Of a stretch of 64,000 nt of DNA, positions 32,933-40,741 are shown in pieces (position 1 is the stretch's first letter; each line of letters starts with the position of its first letter). The notes below the pieces were generated by a model, which worked only from the letters and a program-made list of their open reading frames with translations, made no database searches and was not told the origin of the DNA. This stretch comes from UBA9620 sp965220695 (lineage in GTDB: Bacteria; Acidobacteriota; Vicinamibacteria; Vicinamibacterales; UBA8438). The stretch spans positions 1,984,001 through 2,048,000 of the forward strand of contig OZ244838.1 in the NCBI GenBank assembly GCA_965220695.1. Direction: 5' to 3'. The position numbers and the translations under genes are program-made.

Positions 32933-34330
32933 ATGAAGTGCCTCGCGGTGTGCCGGGACGAGTTCGTCATCCGCAATCTGGCTCGCGCACTCAGCCCTTC
33001 GCTGGACATCGAGTTCCTCGTTGAAGACCGGTTGCTCGCCCGGCGGATCAACGCCGCCGACGTCGTGGTCCACGTCGGCGACCCCCAGCGGGTCGAGACC
33101 TACCTGCGAGCCGACATCGGCCCAGGCACCAGCGTGCTCGTCGAAGATACCGGCCGGCGCAGTCCGCGGCGCGTGCTGGAGGCGATTCGAAACGCCGGCA
33201 GCACACTGGTGTATCTGCTCGATGTGGGCCGTGCGCTCAGCCCGAAACGTCAGGAAGAACTGCGCATCACGGTGCCCGAGGTCGGGCGGCTGGCGCTGGC
33301 GGATCTGGTCCGGGGACCGCTGTTGGCAGCGCTTGACCGCTCCATGACGCGAGCGCGCGTGCAGCAGTATCAACGGTATCTGGCGGACGCCGACCGCGTA
33401 CTCATCCTGCTGCACAACGACCCGGACCCGGACGCCATGGCCAGCGGTCTCGCGTTGCGCAATCTCCTGCACCGCACCCGGACCACGGCCATCATCGGCG
33501 CCTTCCAGGGGGTCACGCGCCCCGAGAACCTCAGGATGGCGAACCTGCTGGACATCCGTATCGAACCGCTCAGCCGCCAGGCGCTCGCGGGCTTCGACCG
33601 CATCGCCACCGTGGATGTACAGCCGCACTACTTCGGAGGCTTGATCACCCGCGTCGATCTGGTCATCGACCACCACCCGGAACGAACCGGGTACAGCGCG
33701 ACGTTCAAGGACATCAGACCGGACTACGGCTCGACGTGCACCATCCTGACCGAGCATCTGCGAGCGGTCGACGCCAACATCTCCGAGCGCACGGCCACCG
33801 CCATGCTCTACGCCATCAAGTCCGACACGCTCTTTCTGTCGCGCCAGACCAACGAATCGGACCTCGACGCATTCCGGTTCCTGTACCCACTCGCCAACGC
33901 GGCCCTCGTGCGCAAGATGGAGGGCGCGGAAACGACGGTCGAGCGGCTGCGCTGCGTGGCGGACGCGGTGCGAGAGGGCGAGGTCAGCGGTGTGCTGTAT
34001 ACGGCCCACGTCGGCGAGGTCGCGCGCGAGGATCTCATCACCCACGTTGCCGACGCACTCGTGCAGGTGGAAGAGGTCCAGTGGTCGGTCGTGTCCGGCA
34101 TCGTGCACGGCGACGTGGTGGTCTCGGTGCGGAACCTCGGCGACTCACGCCATGCCGGAGAGTTCGTCAAGCGCCACTTCAGCGACATCGGCAGCGCCGG
34201 GGGTCACCGCGCGATGGCGAAGGCAATCGCGCCAACCGGCCGATTTCTGGAAAAGTTCGGGTCGCTCGAACCTGCGCGGATCCGCGCCACCACCCACGCG
34301 CTCGCTCAGGAGTTCCTCGCCAAACCGTAG
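32933..34330 (+). CDS. DHH/DHHA1 phosphoesterase with N-terminal TrkA-like domain
   Basis: A 465-residue protein. Residues ~1-130 look like a Rossmann, TrkA-N-like regulatory domain (KCLAVCRDEFVIRNLARAL ... DVVVHVGDP). Then comes a DHH phosphoesterase: HNDPDPDAMASG (from His161), VDVQPHYF, VIDHHPERTGY, and a DHHA1 end with GGHRAMAKA. This core matches NrnA-type nanoRNase/pAp phosphatases, which degrade short RNA or cyclic-dinucleotide products. NrnA itself lacks the extra N-terminal domain, so the assignment is to the superfamily. It may be regulated through a nucleotide bound by that domain. Confidence 0.82.
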   Translation: MKCLAVCRDEFVIRNLARALSPSLDIEFLVEDRLLARRINAADVVVHVGDPQRVETYLRADIGPGTSVLVEDTGRRSPRRVLEAIRNAGSTLVYLLDVGRALSPKRQEELRITVPEVGRLALADLVRGPLLAALDRSMTRARVQQYQRYLADADRVLILLHNDPDPDAMASGLALRNLLHRTRTTAIIGAFQGVTRPENLRMANLLDIRIEPLSRQALAGFDRIATVDVQPHYFGGLITRVDLVIDHHPERTGYSATFKDIRPDYGSTCTILTEHLRAVDANISERTATAMLYAIKSDTLFLSRQTNESDLDAFRFLYPLANAALVRKMEGAETTVERLRCVADAVREGEVSGVLYTAHVGEVAREDLITHVADALVQVEEVQWSVVSGIVHGDVVVSVRNLGDSRHAGEFVKRHFSDIGSAGGHRAMAKAIAPTGRFLEKFGSLEPARIRATTHALAQEFLAKP

Positions 34331-34397
34331 CTCCTAGCTGACCGGGATGCACGCCACCCGGCGCCGTGACGGCCGATCGGCGCGCTGTCCCGGGCGG

Positions 34398-35867
34398 TCA
34401 GGGGGGCGGCGCTGCACCGATCTGCTCGCCGCTGGCGCCGACCACCGGTTCGACGAACTGCGAGTACCCGTCTTCGTAGCCGCCCTCCAACAACTCCTCC
34501 AGCGTCTGGTACCTGTCGGACCGCTCGTCATAGCACCCGGCGAAATCGAAGGGACCGAGGGGATTGTGCCGCGGGCGAATCTCGAAGACCGCCTCGAACC
34601 GCCGGGACCGAGAGGCGACGGCATCGCGCACCGCCGCCGACTCCAGCGCGGACAGCGCTTCCCCGATCCGGCCCCGCCCGTCACGCCGTCCCGCCGCCAG
34701 CGTATGCGGTTGGGCCGGCCCAGCCAGCGCCGACACGAGAATGACCTGCTGCGCGCCAGCCCGCGCGACCTCGTCGAGCAGCCGTGCAATGCCGTCCGGC
34801 CGGTCACACAGCCGATGCGTCTCCCGGCGCCATCTGCTCCCGGACCCGAACGACAGCAACCAGGGCTCGGTCACGACCGGCAGGCTCAGGGCGGCGGCAC
34901 AGGCATCGAATCCGCACCGTCCGGCGGCGCCAGCCAGATCCAGCGTCTCGAGCTGTCGATCGCCGTCCGGCGCCTGCCGAAAGAACCGGCCCCGATACGG
35001 CTCTGACAGCAGCGCGAAGGTCAGATCGCGCCGCCCATCCAGATCGTGCGCCGTGATCAGCAGTTCGCGAAAGCCCGGTTGACCCAGATTCTCGGATAGC
35101 AGTTCCGAATACCGGTTTCCCAACTCGGCAGGACTCGGCCGCGCGACCGTAGCCGCGCCCCGGAGCAGCTTCCACAACCCGTTGGCGAGCCAGCCGCGCG
35201 CCGACGCCGCATCGATCGGCGATTCGACCAGTGTCCACCACACGGCACCCCGCATGCGCCTGCGGCCCCGGCCGCGCAGCCAGGTCCTGCCGATGGCGCC
35301 GCACGCCACGCACAACGGCAGCAGCAGCGCCACGAACACCAGGCGCGGGGACCAGGTCGGCAACAGGGACGACGCGAAGATCCAGTCCATGACCTGACTG
35401 AAACTGGTCGTGAGCACGGACTCGCCAGGTATCCCGCTCAGCCCGAGCAGATAGACCACGGGGTAGACCAGCGCCGCAAGCGCGAGCGTACCCAGGGGTA
35501 GCACCACCGCCGCCAGCGCCAGGCCGAGGAGCGGGACGACAACCCGCAACACCGGCCGCCAGCGGTACAGCCGAGTGGCGACCGGCGATCGCCAGAGCCC
35601 GTCCGCCGCCCACAGTTCCGGCGCACCGTCGATCGCCGCCAGCGCCGCGCCGACCGCGCCGACGCCGCGACCCGCGACGAGATCGATCTTCACGCCAGCC
35701 TCGTGCAGTGCCTTGAGCACCCCGGCATGGTAGGCGCCGGCTGTACCGCTGCCGGTCAATACCAGCGCGGTGCGACGCTGCGGCGAGTAGGAGCGCCACG
35801 TCGACGACGAAGGTGATGGTGGTGATTCCGGAGGCGGAAACTCGGCAGACACTACGTGCCCGGTCAC
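34398..35867 (-). CDS. patatin-like protein lacking the catalytic serine
   Basis: A 489-residue protein with a patatin-type start: TALVLTGSGTAGAYHAGVL resembles the oxyanion-hole loop. The nucleophile elbow, normally GxSxG, reads Gly66-Arg-Gly68-Val-Gly70, so the Ser is Gly. Three or so hydrophobic helices follow (LRVVVPLLGLALAAVVLPL; LALAALVYPVVYLLGLSG; LVFVALLLPLCVACG), an unusual insertion. The later LCDRPDGIARLLDEVARAG region aligns with the family's Asp segment. Hydrolase activity is unlikely, so a membrane-bound pseudo-enzyme is inferred. The GTG start overlaps the greA stop (GTGA). Confidence 0.65.
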   Translation of the reverse strand: MTGHVVSAEFPPPESPPSPSSSTWRSYSPQRRTALVLTGSGTAGAYHAGVLKALHEAGVKIDLVAGRGVGAVGAALAAIDGAPELWAADGLWRSPVATRLYRWRPVLRVVVPLLGLALAAVVLPLGTLALAALVYPVVYLLGLSGIPGESVLTTSFSQVMDWIFASSLLPTWSPRLVFVALLLPLCVACGAIGRTWLRGRGRRRMRGAVWWTLVESPIDAASARGWLANGLWKLLRGAATVARPSPAELGNRYSELLSENLGQPGFRELLITAHDLDGRRDLTFALLSEPYRGRFFRQAPDGDRQLETLDLAGAAGRCGFDACAAALSLPVVTEPWLLSFGSGSRWRRETHRLCDRPDGIARLLDEVARAGAQQVILVSALAGPAQPHTLAAGRRDGRGRIGEALSALESAAVRDAVASRSRRFEAVFEIRPRHNPLGPFDFAGCYDERSDRYQTLEELLEGGYEDGYSQFVEPVVGASGEQIGAAPPP

Positions 35868-36328
35868 TTGCCGTGAATGGTGACAAGTTTGAGAACTTCG
35901 AACTCGCGCGTCCCGTTCGGTGTCGGCACCACGACCTCGTCGCCTTCTTCCTTGCCCATCAACGCACGACCGATCGGCGATGCGGTCGAAATCCAGCCCT
36001 TTGTGGGATCGGCATCCTCGGGCATGACGAGTTGATAGACGATCGCTGGACCAGCGACCTCGCGCAGGTGGACCACGGATCCGAAGGCGACGCGATCGTC
36101 TGGAATCTTGTCGAGATTGAGCAGCGCCAACTCGGCGACCCGCTTGTGCAACATCGCGAGCCGCGCTTGTACGAATGACTGGCGCTCTTTCGCGGCCTGA
36201 TACTCGGCGTTCTCACGCAGGTCACCAAGCTCGCGCGCGCGCTTGATCTCCTTGGGCAGCTCGCTGTTCAGTTCGCGCCGCAGCACCTGGATATCTGCCT
36301 CGAAACGCTTGATCAGATCCGCTTTCAT
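35864..36328 (-). CDS. greA: transcription elongation factor GreA
   Basis: Rescues backtracked RNA polymerase by stimulating transcript cleavage. The 154-residue length fits. The N-terminal coiled coil carries the acidic tip GDLRENAEYQAAKERQ with its conserved Asp and Glu, and the C-terminal FKBP-like domain has SPIGRALMGKEEGDEVVV. It overlaps the pseudo-patatin gene by 4 bp and probably shares its transcript. No obvious Shine-Dalgarno precedes the ATG. Confidence 0.95.
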   Translation of the reverse strand: MKADLIKRFEADIQVLRRELNSELPKEIKRARELGDLRENAEYQAAKERQSFVQARLAMLHKRVAELALLNLDKIPDDRVAFGSVVHLREVAGPAIVYQLVMPEDADPTKGWISTASPIGRALMGKEEGDEVVVPTPNGTREFEVLKLVTIHGK

Positions 36329-36437
36329 ACGATGTCAGTCAGCCCCTGCCGCCAGCGGTCCGGGTGCCGGTCCGCCTACGATAGCACATCTGCTATGCTC
36401 ACCCTCGACGCCCTTGAGCGGCCGGAGGACGTGAGCC

Positions 36438-37253
36438 GTGGCACGGATTACCAGTCGCCGGAACCCGATCGTCGCCCGTTTCCGCGACGTCGCGCGCCGT
36501 GCGACGGCCGATGCCTCGGTCCTGCTGGAGGGACCGCGGCTGATCGCCGAGGCGCTCGCAGGCGGCGTGGCGATCGAGGTGGCGGCGGTCAATCCCGACG
36601 CGGCCGGGCAGCGGTGGACGACCTTGGTCGAGCGTCTCCACGACGTCTCCACGGTCATGCAGGTGTCGCCACCGGTGATGGCGGCGATCAGTCCGATGTC
36701 GACGCCGAGCGGCCTCGTGGCAATCGCCCGGGTGCCACCCCAGGCGTTCGAATCGGCCCTGCGCACCGTTGACCCACTGGTGCTGGGGCTGCTCGGCGTA
36801 CAGGATCCGGGGAACACCGGCGCCGTGATTCGCGCATCGGAAGCAGGCGGCGCGACCGGCGTGGTAACCGTGGGAGGCGCGGACCCCCTCGGCTGGAAGG
36901 CGCTGCGCGGGTCGATGGGAAGTGCGCTCCGGTGTTCCGTCAGCCGCGCCGACGATCCGGCCGCCGTCTCTGCGTGCGCCAGGGCGTACGGCCTGCGCCT
37001 TCTGGCAGCGGCACCGCGGGGGGGCACGCCCGCACCGGAGGCCGATCTCGCGCACCCCTCCCTGATCTGGCTCGGAGCGGAAGGCGCCGGTCTTGGCGGC
37101 GTGCTCGACGAGGTAGACGAGATCATCTCCATTCCGATGCACCCGCCGGTCGAGTCGCTCAACGTCGCCGTCGCCGCCGCCCTGCTCGTGTACGAAGCGG
37201 ACCGGCAGCGGAACCATGCATCGTCCACCGCCGGCGAGGCGCGGTCTGCATGA
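36438..37253 (+). CDS. TrmH/SpoU family RNA 2'-O-methyltransferase
   Basis: SAM-dependent rRNA or tRNA ribose methylase with the trefoil-knot fold, 271 residues. The N-terminal substrate-binding domain (ITSRRNPIVARFRDV ... LLEGPRLIAEAL) precedes the three SPOUT motifs: LGVQDPGNTGAVIRAS, WLGAEGAGL and IPMHPPVESLNVAVAAALLVYE. It resembles RlmB and TsnR relatives; the exact target nucleotide cannot be told. GTG start after GGAGG. The stop overlaps rarA by 4 bp. Confidence 0.9.
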   Translation: MARITSRRNPIVARFRDVARRATADASVLLEGPRLIAEALAGGVAIEVAAVNPDAAGQRWTTLVERLHDVSTVMQVSPPVMAAISPMSTPSGLVAIARVPPQAFESALRTVDPLVLGLLGVQDPGNTGAVIRASEAGGATGVVTVGGADPLGWKALRGSMGSALRCSVSRADDPAAVSACARAYGLRLLAAAPRGGTPAPEADLAHPSLIWLGAEGAGLGGVLDEVDEIISIPMHPPVESLNVAVAAALLVYEADRQRNHASSTAGEARSA

Positions 37254-38629
37254 CGTCCGGATCCCTGTTCGACGATCCGATTCCTGCAGCGGCATCGCCG
37301 AATGCGCCGCTGGCCGACCGCATGCGGCCCGTCAGCTTCGACGAACTCGTCGGTCAGGAGGAATTGCTCGGGCACGGTCGCCCGCTCAGGCACGCGATCG
37401 ACCGCGACACGCTGCAGTCGATCATCCTCTGGGGTCCCCCCGGCAGCGGCAAGACCACGCTGGCGCGCCTCATCGCCGCCGTCACGTCATCCCGCTTCGT
37501 CGCCTTCAGCGCGGTGCTCTCCGGTATCAAGGAGATCCGGGCCGTGATGGCCGCGGCCGAAGAAGCCGGACGGCGCGGCGAGCGGCGGACGATCCTGTTC
37601 GTCGACGAAATACACCGCTTCAACAAGGCGCAGCAGGACGCGTTTCTGCCCCGCGTCGAAGCGGGCGACATCGTGCTGATCGGCGCCACCACCGAGAACC
37701 CGTCGTTCGAGGTCAATGCGGCGTTGCTATCCAGATCGCAGGTATACGTGCTGCGTGCGTTGACCGCCGCGGAAATCTCCGCGATCCTCGAACACGCCCT
37801 CACCGACGAGACGCGCGGACTGGGCGGACAGCGGTTGCACGTCGACCCACAGGCGCTCGCGGCCATCGCCCGACACGCCAACGGTGACGCCCGTGTCGGC
37901 CTCAATCTGCTGGAGTTGGGTGCGGCCGCCGCCGCTGCTCGTGCAGCCGAATCAGACGCGCCCGGCGGGGCTCGGCTCGACGCCGCCCTCGCGGCCGAGA
38001 CGATGCAGCGGCGCGCCCTGCTGTACGACAAGGACGGTGAAGAGCACTACAACCTGATGTCGGCGCTCCACAAATCGATGCGCAACAGCGACCCCGATGC
38101 CGCAGTCTACTGGTTGGCTCGCATGGTCGAGGCAGGAGAGGATCCACTCTATATCGCCCGTCGTCTGGTCAGGTTCGCGTCTGAGGATGTCGGCAACGCG
38201 GATCCGCAGGCGCTGACCCTGGCCGTCGCCGCCAAGGACGCCGTACACTTCATCGGCATGCCGGAAGCCAACACCGCACTTGCACAAGCCACCGTCTATC
38301 TGGCGTCGGCGCCGAAGAGCAACGCCGTCTATACAGCCTACGCGCGGGCGTCCGCGGACGCCATCCAGGACGTGGCCGACCCGGTGCCGCTGCATCTGCG
38401 CAATGCGCCGACGCGGCTCATGAAGGAGCTCGACTACGGCAAGGACTATCGCTATGCCCACGACGAACCGGACGCGGTCACGGCGATGGAGTGTCTGCCG
38501 GCCACGCTGCGGGGCAGGCAGTATTATCGTCCGACCACCCGTGGATTCGAGAAGGAACTGAGCCGGCGACTGTCAGCGTGGCGGAACCTCAAGGCCAGCC
38601 GCAAGCCGGAGCCCACGTCGAGGGATTGA
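37250..38629 (+). CDS. rarA: replication-associated recombination protein A (AAA ATPase)
   Basis: RarA/MgsA-type AAA ATPase acting at stalled replication forks, 459 residues. Walker A is WGPPGSGKTTLARLI, Walker B ILFVDEIHRFN, with QDAFLPRVEAGDIVLIGATTENPSF after it, all characteristic. The C-terminal MgsA region includes LMSALHKSMRNSDPDAAVYWLARM and PTRLMKELDYGKDYRYAHD. ATG overlaps the methylase stop (ATGA). The stop in turn overlaps the next small gene (TGATG), giving a three-gene coupled unit. Confidence 0.95.
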   Translation: MTSGSLFDDPIPAAASPNAPLADRMRPVSFDELVGQEELLGHGRPLRHAIDRDTLQSIILWGPPGSGKTTLARLIAAVTSSRFVAFSAVLSGIKEIRAVMAAAEEAGRRGERRTILFVDEIHRFNKAQQDAFLPRVEAGDIVLIGATTENPSFEVNAALLSRSQVYVLRALTAAEISAILEHALTDETRGLGGQRLHVDPQALAAIARHANGDARVGLNLLELGAAAAAARAAESDAPGGARLDAALAAETMQRRALLYDKDGEEHYNLMSALHKSMRNSDPDAAVYWLARMVEAGEDPLYIARRLVRFASEDVGNADPQALTLAVAAKDAVHFIGMPEANTALAQATVYLASAPKSNAVYTAYARASADAIQDVADPVPLHLRNAPTRLMKELDYGKDYRYAHDEPDAVTAMECLPATLRGRQYYRPTTRGFEKELSRRLSAWRNLKASRKPEPTSRD

Positions 38630-38799
38630 TGCCTGGCGCATTCTATTACGTCGGGCGCGGACTCCAACTGCTCGGCATGGCCGCGCTGCTGGAAGCGATC
38701 CTGATCGCCGGACCGCTCGGCCCCAGCCCACGGATCTTCGGCTTCGGCGTGGCCGTCTTCATCGGGGGACACCTGCTCGTGAAGCGAACGACGAAATGA
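38629..38799 (+). CDS. small two-helix membrane protein
   Basis: A 56-residue protein with two likely transmembrane helices (YYVGRGLQLLGMAALLEAILI and FGFGVAVFIGGHLLV) and a short Lys/Arg/Thr tail. The ATG overlaps the rarA stop (TGATG), so it is probably translated by coupling. I do not recognise a named family. Its preserved frame and hydrophobic pattern make it a likely real gene. Confidence 0.7.
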   Translation: MPGAFYYVGRGLQLLGMAALLEAILIAGPLGPSPRIFGFGVAVFIGGHLLVKRTTK

Positions 38800-38823
38800 G
38801 CCGCGGTCGGGCCGGGCGACGCG

Positions 38824-40620
38824 TCAGATCCGTTCGAACCGCCGCTCGATCTCGCGCCGCGACAACCGCAGCACGACCGGCCGGCCGTGCGGGCAGACCG
38901 ACGAATGCGCCGTGCCCTGCAGCGCGTCGAGAATATAGATCATCTTTTCCGGCGTCAGGTGATCGTTGGCCTTGACCGCGGCGTGACAGGCGGTCGTCGC
39001 CGCGATCTGCCGGAGGGCGGTGTCGATCGCGCTCCCCTTGTCGAGCCCCTCCAGATCCTGGGCCAGGGCGCGGATGGCGGTCTCGCAAACGGCCGGGTCA
39101 ATCAACGCCGGTAACGCCGCCACACGGACGCTGCGGCCCCCGAACAGCTCGACCCCGAACCCCAACCGATCGAGCACCGGTCCGTGCGCGGCGAGCGCCT
39201 GCAACTCGGCCGGCGGCAGGTCGATGACGAGCGGTGTGAGCAGAAGCTGGCTCTCGAGCGTCCCCGTGGCCAACCGGTCCATCACCTGCTCGAACAACAC
39301 CCGCTCATGGGCGACATGCTGATCGATGATCGCGATCCCCTCGTCGTCGATGGCGATGATGAACGTGTCTCGGAACTGCCCGAGCGGCAACAGCGGCCGC
39401 TCGCCAACCGGCCCCGCCTCGACCGCGGCCGGACGGACCTCGCGCACCAGGTCGCGCAGCGGCTGCCCTCCCCCGATCGAGGCGGCCGCTGCCGCGCCCT
39501 CCCCGCCGGCGGAGATCGGCGACGGCACGAACCGGTCTGACCGCGGCGCGGTCGGCGACGACGCCGGCACGACCGGCGGTGGCGCGGCGCCGGGCGGATC
39601 GTCGAGCTGGATCTCCGGCGCCGGCCCACCCTCGAGCGCCTCGGAGATGGCACGACGCAGCACCTCGTGTACGAGGGACTGCTCCAGAAACCGGACCTCC
39701 GCCTTTGTCGGGTGCACGTTCACGTCCACGCGGTTCGGCGGCAGGTCGATGAACAGGTGCACCTCCGGGCTGCGCTCCTTGATGGTGGCCACTCTGTACG
39801 CGTGGACGATCCCGTGCGCGATGGTCCGGTCTTTCACGTTTCGCCCATTGACGAAAATGTTCTGCGGGCCGCGGCGCGGCCCCTCACCGGGACCGGCCAG
39901 CGCCGCCACGAAACCGGTGACGCGGATACCGGCCGCCTCCTTCCGCACTTCGACGAGATGATCGCGATCCTTGTTAAGTTGAAACAACCGTTCCGCCACC
40001 CCGGCCACCGGTGGACATTGCAACACCTTGCGGGCGCCGCTGGTCAGGGTGAATCCAACGCCGGCATGGCCGAGCGCCAACTGCGTGAGCAACCGCGAGA
40101 TCTGGGTCGTCTCGGCGCCGTCGGACTTCAGGAACTTGCGGCGCGCCGGCACGTTGTAGAACAGGTCGGTCACCTCGATCGTGGTGCCCTCCGCTGCGCC
40201 CACTTCGCGGGTGGAGACTGTCGTCCCACCGGACACCCGCACCTCGATACCACGCGCGCTCCCCCGGGCGCGGGTGCGCAGCAGCAGATGCGACACCGAC
40301 GCGACGCTGGGCAGCGCCTCGCCGCGGAACCCGAGCGTCCGGATCGCGTCGAGGTCCTCCAGACGGCTGATCTTGCTGGTCGCGTGCCGCTCCAGCGCCA
40401 GCGCAGCCTCCTCCGGCGTCATTCCCTCGCCGTTGTCTTCGACCCTGACCAGCCGCTTGCCGCCGAACTCGACCGTGACGGCAATACGGCTCGCCCCGGC
40501 GTCGAGTGCGTTTTCGACAAGTTCCTTCACGACCGAGGCAGGGCGCTCCACCACCTCGCCCGCCGCAATCTGGTTTGCCAGCTCGGTGGGCAGCCGCGCG
40601 ATTCTGGGTGCTCGTGTCAT
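38824..40620 (-). CDS. mutL: DNA mismatch repair protein MutL
   Basis: Links MutS mismatch recognition to downstream repair. The GHKL ATPase half shows ELVENALDAGAS, VRVEDNGEGM and LGFRGEALPSVA. The C-terminal half has DQHVAHERVLFE, matching the metal-binding motif of endonuclease-type MutL, plus ACHAAVKAND and CPHGRPVVLRL. It is therefore probably a nicking MutL, as in bacteria without MutH. Length (598) is normal, with a variable Pro/Ala-rich linker. No mutS in the window. A 121-bp gap to ppdK holds no feature that I can identify. Confidence 0.96.
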   Translation of the reverse strand: MTRAPRIARLPTELANQIAAGEVVERPASVVKELVENALDAGASRIAVTVEFGGKRLVRVEDNGEGMTPEEAALALERHATSKISRLEDLDAIRTLGFRGEALPSVASVSHLLLRTRARGSARGIEVRVSGGTTVSTREVGAAEGTTIEVTDLFYNVPARRKFLKSDGAETTQISRLLTQLALGHAGVGFTLTSGARKVLQCPPVAGVAERLFQLNKDRDHLVEVRKEAAGIRVTGFVAALAGPGEGPRRGPQNIFVNGRNVKDRTIAHGIVHAYRVATIKERSPEVHLFIDLPPNRVDVNVHPTKAEVRFLEQSLVHEVLRRAISEALEGGPAPEIQLDDPPGAAPPPVVPASSPTAPRSDRFVPSPISAGGEGAAAAASIGGGQPLRDLVREVRPAAVEAGPVGERPLLPLGQFRDTFIIAIDDEGIAIIDQHVAHERVLFEQVMDRLATGTLESQLLLTPLVIDLPPAELQALAAHGPVLDRLGFGVELFGGRSVRVAALPALIDPAVCETAIRALAQDLEGLDKGSAIDTALRQIAATTACHAAVKANDHLTPEKMIYILDALQGTAHSSVCPHGRPVVLRLSRREIERRFERI

Positions 40621-40741
40621 GGCGACATCGTTGGGGGTTGTCAGCCCCGCGACGAACGTTTCGCGGCCTGCGCGCCCCGCGGGGTCCCCCGGCCCCGGAC
40701 GGAGTCAGCCGGTGCGTTGCGCCGACGGCGGCAGGACGCCC

